Part shown: one piece after another, positions 10,027 through 18,186 of the stretch
Layout of the letters: the number at the start of each line of letters is the position of its first letter
Position numbering within the stretch: the stretch's first letter is position 1
DNA from: Burkholderiales bacterium
GTDB taxonomy: Bacteria > Pseudomonadota > Gammaproteobacteria > Burkholderiales > Casimicrobiaceae
Length of the DNA stretch: 64,000 nt
Assembly: GCA_025354165.1 (NCBI GenBank)
Contig: JANXNI010000045.1
Coordinates: 1 to 64,000 of the forward strand
Direction: 5' to 3'
The notes under the pieces: model-generated
Told to the model about the DNA's origin: nothing
The model's database searches: none
What the model saw: the letters and a program-made list of their open reading frames with translations, nothing else
Translations under genes and position numbers: made by a program

Positions 10027-10068
10027 TCGCCTTTAGGCGATTCGTAGGATCGGCGAAAAGCGCGATCC
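10027..10068. repeat. Tandem hairpins after trxB
   Basis: Two small palindromes in a row: TCGCC-TTTA-GGCGA at 10027-10040 and GGATCG...CGATCC at 10047-10068. The first could end trxB transcription but lacks a T-run; the second has the look of a REP-type unit. Confidence 0.4.
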
Positions 10069-10159
10069 CACAGCTTTCGAATATCGTCGCGGCTCACGCC
10101 GCTCTTGCAGTTCTTCGCCCGTGGTTACGCGTTCAAGTCTGTTTTGTCATGGAGTTATC

Positions 10160-10897
10160 GTGGCAGTCTCCGGAAAAGACCTCTCTGCACTCGCTGCCCT
10201 GATCAAAACAGAGCGCAAGCTTTCGCGCCACGAGCGGCGTGCAGCGGCCCGCGCCAGCGAGGTGGCCGCAAGCGACGACGTCGCGCCGGCGGCCCCAGAA
10301 CTAAAAATCAGTTTCGCTGATTACTTTCGCCCCTGGAGCGAGTACAAAGCTCCGAGCGACAAGGATCGTGAACTATTCCGAAGCGTCGTCAAAGATGCTG
10401 TTCCGCTTGCAACAGTGGCGACGGCCAACGTCCGCCGCTCGCCGCCGCAACCGAATCCCGTGCACCGCGACGCCGACGAGCAGGCTGCGCTCGCAGCAAG
10501 CCAGCTTGCCCTGTATCCAAGCCCCATGAGCTGGGACATCGGTGCAGATATTGAAGATGAACAGAGCTACTTACGCGCTGGCGTGAGCCCGGACTTGTTG
10601 CGCAAATTGCGACGTGGGCAATGGACGATCAATGCCGAAATTGATTTGCACAATCACAATCAGGACGAAGCGCACGAAGCGCTGATGGAGTTCATGCGCA
10701 AAGCGCGCGCTGCGGACTGGCGTTGCTTGCGCATCATTCACGGCAAGGGTCTGTCCAGCCACCAAAAAATTCCCGTGCTGCGCAACAAGGTTCGGCGTTG
10801 GCTGCAATTGAAAGACGAGGTGCTTGCCTATTGTGAGCCGCGCCCAAACGGTGGCGGCAGCGGCGCGGTGCTGGTGCTGCTCAAAGGCGCACGGTAA
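10160..10897 (+). CDS. Smr-domain protein
   Basis: 245 residues from GTG 10160, chosen because GGAG sits seven bases upstream; a GTG at 10121 would add 13 residues without support. The C-terminal third is a Smr domain: EIDLHNHNQDEAHEALMEFMRKA, then WRCLRIIHGKGLSS, then LRNKVRRWLQL. The conserved D-L-H and H-G-K-G are both present. Stand-alone Smr proteins are RNA or DNA endonucleases; recent work on SmrB shows cleavage of mRNA at collided ribosomes, but it is an inference that this protein does the same. The N-terminal half is charged and poorly conserved (KTERKLSRHERRAAARASE). Confidence 0.88.
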   Translation: MAVSGKDLSALAALIKTERKLSRHERRAAARASEVAASDDVAPAAPELKISFADYFRPWSEYKAPSDKDRELFRSVVKDAVPLATVATANVRRSPPQPNPVHRDADEQAALAASQLALYPSPMSWDIGADIEDEQSYLRAGVSPDLLRKLRRGQWTINAEIDLHNHNQDEAHEALMEFMRKARAADWRCLRIIHGKGLSSHQKIPVLRNKVRRWLQLKDEVLAYCEPRPNGGGSGAVLVLLKGAR

Positions 10898-10975
10898 CGG
10901 TCAAACTGCCCGGCTTTTTGCGCGAGCACCGCGCGACGACACACTGCGCCTCACACATGAACTTTTAGAGGCGCC

Positions 10976-13900
10976 CTAAGGAGCGCGCGACACGGCAGCG
11001 CTGGCCGGCGTATCGCTCGACTGCTTCACGTCCGGGTTTGCCCAAGTTCCCTTGACTTCAATTTCGCGCATCAGGAAACGCTCGATTGGATCCTTGGCAA
11101 GCTTCTGTCCCAGCAGCACCGCTGCGCCAATCGCCGGGTTCGCGGTGGCGAAACCGATGCCAATAGCGGTCGCGGTCGACAAGCTCGGAAAGACGCGCAC
11201 CTGAAGGTCCTGCGTTTCGTGATTCATGTCTGCGCTGCCGCGAATCTGAACGCGCGACGAAGGGCCGTAAATGGTGAAGCTCTCGGTACTGGCGATACCC
11301 TCATTGATCGCGACATCCGCCTTGATTTCATCGAATGCAAGACCTTTGCCGAACAGATCATCAAAATTAAGTGACAACCGACGCGGAATTGCCTGAAGCG
11401 ACAAAACACCGAGCAATTTGCCGATCCCCGGCTCCATCTCGGTGAACCGGCCTTGTGCAGTTTCCAGCGTAAATTTGCCACCTAGTTTGGCGTAAGAAAA
11501 TTGCGCTGGACTCCCCACCCAACTGATGGCTCCGGTGAGCGTGCCCGCACCACGATCCACACCTTTAGGTAACCCATAGCGTGCCATGAACTTCCCGGCA
11601 TCGCTCCATTTCAATGCGACGTCCACGGCGGTGTCACCGACGCCTGCTGAGCCACCTTTCGGACGCCACCGGCCCTTCGCCTCAATCGTGCCATCGACGT
11701 TGGTGAGTTTGACCTGCTCGATGCGCCATTCGTCTACGGCGGGCTGGGCGCGCATTTCGAGTTTTCCCAGTTCACGGCCGTCGCTGACGAAGACGTCGGC
11801 CGTCAAATCAAGCTTCGGCCAACGTTGATTGTCAGCGCTTGTCGACGCCTTTTCAGTCGCATTAACGAGCGCTGAATTGGGCACCGGTGTCGGCCAGGAA
11901 AGACGCTGCAGACGAATCGCCACCGCCTCGACCACGCCAGTATCAGCAGCGGTGTCGAGCGAGATGACGCCGGTGGCCTCCTTGCTGCGCAGAGCAAGTC
12001 GCCAACGCTGTCCGGCAGGCTGCACCCGTAACGTCACATCGTTGAATTTGTGGGCGTAAAGAATGGCTTCTGTCGCGCGCAAATTAACGTTGACAAAATC
12101 AGCGCTGCTGCTCTCGGACGGCAGTCCGCCGACGCTCTGCTTGCCCATCACTGACGGGTGATTCAAAAACGCAATCGCGGCATCGGCGTCAAGCTTAAGC
12201 ACATCGCCGCGTAACGCATATCCACGCGCGGGAAGCGCGGTTTTCTGTGCGCCGATGTCGAGCGTAGCGCGCTCCACGACGCGCGCGTCGGCCGCATTGG
12301 CCGCACTGCGCTCAAGGATCGCGTGCAGCTGCCCCGGAACTTCCACCGTCAGGCGGTCCCGTCCCTTGTCAAGGGTAGTACGCTGAACGCTAATCTGCAT
12401 TGGCTGGGTTCCATCACGCAACGTGGCGTTCACCTGAAATACGCGGTCTAATGGCCACTGCGGCTGCACAGTGGTCACACTCAGATTCATCGTGCTTTCG
12501 GGGGGCGTACTGGCGCCCACACTAGCCTTGGCCAGCTGGGTCGTCTCGAGCTGCCATTGCGCTTGTCCGGCAAGCTGACTGAGCCCCGGATAGGCAAATC
12601 GTTCTCGCACCCGCTCGAACGCTGCCGTGCCAGAAGCCTGCGTTCTGATTCGCCCGGCCTCAGTGCTGATCGCTACTTTAAGCGGCCCGCCCAGCGCCTC
12701 TGCCGTCACATTCTCGCTGTGTAAATCAGCTTCGGAAAAGCGAATGCTGCCGTTGACGTTGTCGAGCGGTGGAATGTCGCCGCCCAGCTCCAGATGATTG
12801 CCTGCGAGCACAAATTCACCATTGACGCGGGTCTTGTCCATCGCTGTTAACGGGAACAATAACGACAGGTTCAGACGTCCATTCCCACTCGCCTTTGCAG
12901 GTTGCAAAAAGCCGTCGAGCCAGGCGTTGACGGGGCTGGCAACGACCCACTGCAGGAAGTCATTCACAGGAGCCGTCGCGTTGCCACGAATTTCGAGTTT
13001 TGGTGAATCACTGGCGGTATCGTCAAGTTTCACATCGGTCGCTGAAATCGGCACACCCGCAATCGTTGCAGCCGCCACTTGAGCGGTGATACTGGTGCCG
13101 CGAAACACAAGCCGGGTATCAATGTTTTCAGCGCGAGGCCAATGATCGGCGTAGTCGAGCACGCCACCTTTGACTTGCCCTGATATCTCAAATATTCCTT
13201 CGCGATCATTGCGAAACGGAAAATGCCAGAGCGGCCCCTTGACCATGAACTGCGCTTCCTGCACCTTGCCGGCCAGTACCGCTTGTTGCAACCATGCGCG
13301 CGTATGCACCGATTGTGAAGCCGGCAGGTAACGGGGTGTGGCAGTGACGTCACCCCGAGAGATCGATCCAGTCAGATTCGCCACGCCTGGCCCCAACGCG
13401 TCACTGTGCCAGGTGCCCTTGATCGTTCCGGCGAGGTCCGCATTTTCGAAGGCGAGCGACGCCACGTCGATATGGGTCACGATCACCCCGGTTAACCCTG
13501 CCGCCTCGATTTTTCGTGCCCACTTGAACGCGCCGCGTAACGTATCAAACGACAGCGGCGCGGTAAAGTGCTTGCCAAAATCGAGCACTGTCGGCGTGGT
13601 CGGCATGCCGGCAGGCTTCGCGACTTTGCCGGAGCTTGCGACCGCGCCAATGGTGACATCACCCTCACGGGTTGAGCCTTTCATGGTTGCGGTCAACCCG
13701 GTTACGCCGGGCACGCCGTCGTGTTCACGCCAAGCAACATTGAACAGCTCCGCCGAACCTTCCACAAAGTAGCGACCCAACGCGATATCGCCTGATTTCG
13801 GGTTTAGCGTCTGGTCACGCCATGTTGCGTCGACAGCGCGAATCATTCCAGTGGGTTGACTGCGAAGCAATTGCGAGCGAAGTGCATCGGTGAGCGGCAA

Positions 13901-15259
13901 CGACCTGGCAACCGCATTAACATGGCCCAGATCAAGTTCAGACAGCCGCGCCGAGCCACCGATCGAATCATCTCCACGGAAATCGACAACCACTTCGCCC
14001 GTTACCGTAGAAGGTTTGACACCTGAGGCCATCACCGCTGACACGTCGCGCACTGACCAGCGTTGCTGCGTTAACAGCGTCTTTGCATCGCTTCCGTCCA
14101 ACGTTTTATTGCGCCAGGACATTCGCCCTTTCAAAGACTCAAGTTCAAGTGGCTCCAGAAACACTGGGGCCGCAGCAACCCTAATCTCCGCGCCAGCCGC
14201 GACCGATGGCGCAACGGATGCGCCCGAAGGCAAGCGAACCGTCGCCTGCCGCACGGCGAGATCAGTGGTTACCGCGACGGGTTGACCGCTTTCGATTTCA
14301 AACCAGGCTTGCAAACCACCGTCCCCTCGCGAAATCTCAAATGGCAGCGGAAAGTAGCGCGTGAGGACACCCAAATTCGCGTAATCGGAGCGCAAATACG
14401 CCAGCCCGTCCCAGTCGCCAATTTTTTTCAGATCATTGCCGGTGAAATTGGCGCGCACATCAATCGGGGAGCCCAGCTCGTGCGGCGGCACCGCAGTCAT
14501 GCCGATTGTGTGCCGCGAACCACTGTTGAGTAATCGAATATTCACGTTGGAGAGCCGAACCGGCGGCAGTTTTCGCCAGTCATCCTGCCATTCGATCTCG
14601 CCGCCCGCGATTTGCACCAGACGCTGCTTGATTAGCCAGTCAATGATGCCCGGATCGCCGTCACTTTGACTCGCCAGATCAATATCAATGCCAGCTACGG
14701 TCAATGAGTTTTGCGCAGTCCTGCGCACCACCAGACGCGGCGCATGAATTGTCAATGCGGACAATCGCGGTTCGAATAAAAATAGTGAGCGCCACGAGAT
14801 CGTGGTTTCAACATTAGGCAGCACGAGCAACGGTTTGCCGCGCGTATCCATGATCTGAAGACGTGTCAATTTAAGTTCCGGAGACCAGCCATTCCAGCCC
14901 GCCTCAAACCCGCCAATCACGACACGTTGGCCCGTGAGTCGCGACAGTTCGGACACCACACGCGGCCGAAAGCTGTCCGCGTTAGGAATTAACCAGAATC
15001 GCGCGGCTGCCACTGCCCCGACAAACAGCAATGTCGCTGTCAGAACACACCAGAACGTCACCCGTACGCCATGTCCGGACCATGTCTGCCATGCTGAAGG
15101 CTGTGGACACGCCTCCGACGGCGAACCTCCGGACTCCGAGCCTCTGGACTCCGATAGCGAACCTCTGGACTCCGATAGCGGAGGGGACGGCAACCGCGAG
15201 GGGTTAGCCGAAGCGTCTCCCCGGCTCGGGGCGTAGTTCGGTTCGGGCTTCTCCTGCAT
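10976..15259 (-). CDS. yhdP: YhdP family (AsmA-like) envelope lipid-transport protein
   Basis: 1427 residues. A cytoplasmic tail of about 60 residues is rich in Ser, Gly, Pro and Glu and contains repeated SESRGS units. One membrane helix follows (VTFWCVLTATLLFVGAVAAARFWL), then a very long beta-rich periplasmic region, as in the YhdP/TamB/AsmA group that forms a groove across the envelope. The C-terminus carries the AsmA-like signature FDDLFGKGLAFDEIKADVAI, then SFTIYGPSSRVQIRGSADMN. In E. coli YhdP helps move phospholipid to the outer membrane. The start is uncertain: it lies 15 bases from the divergent glnE start and the low-complexity tail could be untranslated. Confidence 0.88.
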   Translation of the reverse strand: MQEKPEPNYAPSRGDASANPSRLPSPPLSESRGSLSESRGSESGGSPSEACPQPSAWQTWSGHGVRVTFWCVLTATLLFVGAVAAARFWLIPNADSFRPRVVSELSRLTGQRVVIGGFEAGWNGWSPELKLTRLQIMDTRGKPLLVLPNVETTISWRSLFLFEPRLSALTIHAPRLVVRRTAQNSLTVAGIDIDLASQSDGDPGIIDWLIKQRLVQIAGGEIEWQDDWRKLPPVRLSNVNIRLLNSGSRHTIGMTAVPPHELGSPIDVRANFTGNDLKKIGDWDGLAYLRSDYANLGVLTRYFPLPFEISRGDGGLQAWFEIESGQPVAVTTDLAVRQATVRLPSGASVAPSVAAGAEIRVAAAPVFLEPLELESLKGRMSWRNKTLDGSDAKTLLTQQRWSVRDVSAVMASGVKPSTVTGEVVVDFRGDDSIGGSARLSELDLGHVNAVARSLPLTDALRSQLLRSQPTGMIRAVDATWRDQTLNPKSGDIALGRYFVEGSAELFNVAWREHDGVPGVTGLTATMKGSTREGDVTIGAVASSGKVAKPAGMPTTPTVLDFGKHFTAPLSFDTLRGAFKWARKIEAAGLTGVIVTHIDVASLAFENADLAGTIKGTWHSDALGPGVANLTGSISRGDVTATPRYLPASQSVHTRAWLQQAVLAGKVQEAQFMVKGPLWHFPFRNDREGIFEISGQVKGGVLDYADHWPRAENIDTRLVFRGTSITAQVAAATIAGVPISATDVKLDDTASDSPKLEIRGNATAPVNDFLQWVVASPVNAWLDGFLQPAKASGNGRLNLSLLFPLTAMDKTRVNGEFVLAGNHLELGGDIPPLDNVNGSIRFSEADLHSENVTAEALGGPLKVAISTEAGRIRTQASGTAAFERVRERFAYPGLSQLAGQAQWQLETTQLAKASVGASTPPESTMNLSVTTVQPQWPLDRVFQVNATLRDGTQPMQISVQRTTLDKGRDRLTVEVPGQLHAILERSAANAADARVVERATLDIGAQKTALPARGYALRGDVLKLDADAAIAFLNHPSVMGKQSVGGLPSESSSADFVNVNLRATEAILYAHKFNDVTLRVQPAGQRWRLALRSKEATGVISLDTAADTGVVEAVAIRLQRLSWPTPVPNSALVNATEKASTSADNQRWPKLDLTADVFVSDGRELGKLEMRAQPAVDEWRIEQVKLTNVDGTIEAKGRWRPKGGSAGVGDTAVDVALKWSDAGKFMARYGLPKGVDRGAGTLTGAISWVGSPAQFSYAKLGGKFTLETAQGRFTEMEPGIGKLLGVLSLQAIPRRLSLNFDDLFGKGLAFDEIKADVAINEGIASTESFTIYGPSSRVQIRGSADMNHETQDLQVRVFPSLSTATAIGIGFATANPAIGAAVLLGQKLAKDPIERFLMREIEVKGTWANPDVKQSSDTPASAAVSRAP

Positions 15260-15270
15260 ACTCAGAGTAT
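15258..15270. promoter_or_regulatory. Palindrome between the yhdP and glnE starts
   Basis: ATACTCAGAGTAT is a perfect 6+1+6 inverted repeat centred between the two divergent start codons, which are only 15 bases apart. It could bind a dimeric regulator or be chance. Confidence 0.3.
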
Positions 15271-15274
15271 TTTA

Positions 15275-17923
15275 ATGACGTCGCTCACTATGGATCAGAC
15301 CCACGCGATAGACAAAGCGTTCACCTACAGCCGATTTGCGCAAGGGGTAGCACGACGCGACCCGGAATTGGTCGCACGAGTTCGCACCTCACCGGAAGCG
15401 CGTTTTGACCTGAAGCATTGGCGGGCGGCGCTGTCAGCCTGTTCGGTAGACACGATTGATGGTGAATTGCGGCGCGCCCGCCGCGAACTGATGCTGCGCA
15501 CCGTGGTGCGCGACCTCGGACTTAATGCTCCGTTCGAAGAAATTGTTTCAGATTTGTCGTCCTTTGCCGACATTGCGCTCGATGCGGCGACCGCTGCGCA
15601 CAGCAAGAAACTGTTCGGTACCGCCGAGCCACCATTTGGATTTTCGACAGTTGCGATGGGCAAACTGGGGGCTTGTGAACTGAATGCATCGTCTGACATT
15701 GACGTTGTATTCGTCTGCGATGAGCCAACGAGCGATGCGATGGACAACCTGAACCGGCTGGCACGAGACATTACGCGAACGCTGGCTGGCGATATTGACG
15801 GCGAATTTGTGTTTCGTGTTGACACCCGCCTGCGCCCCTACGGTGACGCGGGGCCGATGGTGCCAACCCTCGATTTCATCGAACAATATTTCGTCGCCCA
15901 AGGGCGCATGTGGGAGCGTCTGGCGTGGCTCAAGGCGCGTGTGGCGACGGGTAGCCTGGGCAATGAATTGGCGGCGCTAACAACGCCGTTTGTTTTCCGC
16001 CGCTATCTCGATTTTGATGCGGTCGCAGGCATGCGAGAGCTACATACACAACTGCGCGCAGAAAAAAATGACGGCAACAATATCAAGCTCGGTCGCGGTG
16101 GCATTCGCGAACTGGAATTTGGTGCCCAGTTGCGCCAACTAGTGCGGGGCGGGCGTGATGTGAGTCTGCGTGCGAAACCGACGATTCCGGCCCTTCGCGC
16201 ATTGGCGGCGGCGGGCAAGATCGGCGACGATCAGGCGGCTCACTTGATGCAGCAATACCGTTGGCTGCGTCGGCTGGAGCATGTATTGCAATATCGCGAT
16301 GATCAGCAAACGCAAACGCTTCCGCGTGACTCCGGCGAATATGCGTTGCTTTCCGAGGTGCTCGGCTACGCCGACGCCGACGCGCTCACGCTTGTGTTGA
16401 TGCAAACGCGCGATGATGTAGCACAGTTTTTTGACGGCACGTTGATGGGGACGTTTGGTGTCAGCGACGCTACAGCGGCGCAAATTTCTACCCACGCAAC
16501 TGGGTCCAATCATTCCACTCTGATACCGGAGGCAACAGCGCTGGCGCAGCTTGGCTTCACCGACGCCGAAGCCACTGCCGCGTACCTGCGCAGCACGATG
16601 GACAGCGCGCGCGTACGCGCCTTGCCCGCCGCTAGCAGCACCCGGATGACGCAGCTGGTGCAAGTCGCGATCAACCGCGCGGCCAGAACGACGACGCCTG
16701 ATACCGCGTTCAAACGAACTCTGGATATGTTGCTCGCCGTCGCCTCGCGCTCCAGCTATCTTGCGTTAATGATCGAGCGGCCACAAGTGCTTGATCGGGT
16801 GGTCGACCTTGCTGCGGCGAGTGATTGGGCGCTGCGCTATGTCACAAAGCATCCGCTTCTGCTCGATGAACTGATGGACGGACGCACACTCAGCTCGCCA
16901 ATTGACTACACACAATGGCGTAGCGAGCTCGCCGAAAGATTCACTGAAGCAGGGGATGACGCCGAGCGCGCCATTGACGCGATTCGCCATTTTCAACAGG
17001 GAGAAACCTTTCGTTTACTGTTGAAGGATATTGCCGGATTGCTGCCGCTGGAAACGCTGTCGGATCACCTGTCGGCGCTTGCCGACGCAGTGGTCGCGGT
17101 CACGCTCGCGCATTTGCTGAAAACGGCGGCTCTGCCCGTCAGCGCAACGCTGGCGGTCATTGCATACGGTCGCTGGGGCGGAAAAGAGCTCGGCTACGCG
17201 AGCGATCTTGACCTGATCTTCCTGATGCCTGACGAAGCCGTGGAGCATCGCGATCAACTCACGCGCGTCGCCCAGCGCCTGCAGAGTTGGCTCATCACGC
17301 TGACCGCTGCGGGCCGCGCTTACGACATTGACGTGCGCTTGCGTCCCGACGGTATTGCCGGACTATTGCTCTCAACCGTCGCAGCATTCGCCGAATATCA
17401 ACACGAAAAAGCGTGGACCTGGGAACATCAGGCACTGACCCGGGCGAGGTATGCAGCGGGCGACGCACAGGTGGGCAATGCATTTGAAAAAATACGCGAA
17501 ACCATCATCGCCCAGCCGCGCGATTGGCCCGCCCTGCGCGACGAAATAATCGCAATGCGAGCGAAAGTCAGCGACGGACATCCGAACCGCAAAGCTGCAG
17601 AAATGTTCGACATCAAACACGACAAAGGTGGCCTTGTCGATCTCGAATTTGCCGTACAAGCGCTGGTGTTGCGCTACGCCGCAACAGAGCCCACCATGCG
17701 CGCCAATCACGGCAACATCGCGCTGTCAATTCGTGCCGGTGAACTCAATTTGGTGGATCGCGAAGTAGGCGCGCATGCAGCCTCCGCCTATCGGATCCTT
17801 CGTTCGCGCCAGCACGCGCTTCGGCTGCAAGGCGCGGAACGGGCGGTGGTTCCAGTAGACCAACTCGAAACTGAACGTGACGCGATCCGGGCGTTTTTTG
17901 AAGCGGTTCTCAACGCCGCGTGA
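15275..17923 (+). CDS. glnE: Bifunctional glutamine synthetase adenylyltransferase/deadenylase
   Basis: 882 residues, slightly short for the family (about 900-950). Two nucleotidyltransferase halves are visible: the N-terminal deadenylase with MGKLGACELNASSDIDVVFV followed by VDTRLRPYGDAGPMV, and the C-terminal adenylylase with YGRWGGKELGYASDLDLIFL followed by IDVRLRPDGIAGLLL and the EHQALTRARYAAGD helix. The enzyme attaches and removes AMP on glutamine synthetase according to the state of PII. ATG 15275 lacks a clear ribosome site; ATG 15290 (five codons later) is an alternative. It is divergent from yhdP and ends with no visible partner gene. Confidence 0.95.
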   Translation: MTSLTMDQTHAIDKAFTYSRFAQGVARRDPELVARVRTSPEARFDLKHWRAALSACSVDTIDGELRRARRELMLRTVVRDLGLNAPFEEIVSDLSSFADIALDAATAAHSKKLFGTAEPPFGFSTVAMGKLGACELNASSDIDVVFVCDEPTSDAMDNLNRLARDITRTLAGDIDGEFVFRVDTRLRPYGDAGPMVPTLDFIEQYFVAQGRMWERLAWLKARVATGSLGNELAALTTPFVFRRYLDFDAVAGMRELHTQLRAEKNDGNNIKLGRGGIRELEFGAQLRQLVRGGRDVSLRAKPTIPALRALAAAGKIGDDQAAHLMQQYRWLRRLEHVLQYRDDQQTQTLPRDSGEYALLSEVLGYADADALTLVLMQTRDDVAQFFDGTLMGTFGVSDATAAQISTHATGSNHSTLIPEATALAQLGFTDAEATAAYLRSTMDSARVRALPAASSTRMTQLVQVAINRAARTTTPDTAFKRTLDMLLAVASRSSYLALMIERPQVLDRVVDLAAASDWALRYVTKHPLLLDELMDGRTLSSPIDYTQWRSELAERFTEAGDDAERAIDAIRHFQQGETFRLLLKDIAGLLPLETLSDHLSALADAVVAVTLAHLLKTAALPVSATLAVIAYGRWGGKELGYASDLDLIFLMPDEAVEHRDQLTRVAQRLQSWLITLTAAGRAYDIDVRLRPDGIAGLLLSTVAAFAEYQHEKAWTWEHQALTRARYAAGDAQVGNAFEKIRETIIAQPRDWPALRDEIIAMRAKVSDGHPNRKAAEMFDIKHDKGGLVDLEFAVQALVLRYAATEPTMRANHGNIALSIRAGELNLVDREVGAHAASAYRILRSRQHALRLQGAERAVVPVDQLETERDAIRAFFEAVLNAA

Positions 17924-18164
17924 TTTAACAGCTTTTTTATGAAACCCCCTTTTCACTTGGGCTAGCAGCTCATAATGGCAAAAGTCGATCAAAAATGTGC
18001 GACTGTTTCGCTGAAAGCAACCATTTCCGGGCAATCAGCAATCAGCCACGCGTACGACAGACCGGAGCACATCAAAGCCAGGGGCATATTGCGAGGCGCT
18101 TTTAAGCACATTTAGTTACAAACCGCTGCGCGACGACACACTTCGCCTTGAATTCGCTCCGTAA

Positions 18165-18186
18165 AATATGTTGTATGCATAATTTG
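18165..18186 (+). promoter_or_regulatory. 22-bp motif shared with the moxR leader
   Basis: AATATGTTGT-A-TGCATAATTTG here matches the block at 57895-57916 in 21 of 22 positions; both lie just upstream of a gene and contain a CATAAT element like a -10 box. If GTG 18214 is the real start of the next gene, the motif is 27 bases before it, similar to 35 bases in the other copy. Confidence 0.35.

Noticed and set aside
15120-15236. Possible coding on the plus strand across the 21-bp repeats
   Set aside because: The 100-codon frame has biased Asp/Ser/Glu content due to the repeat and no domain.
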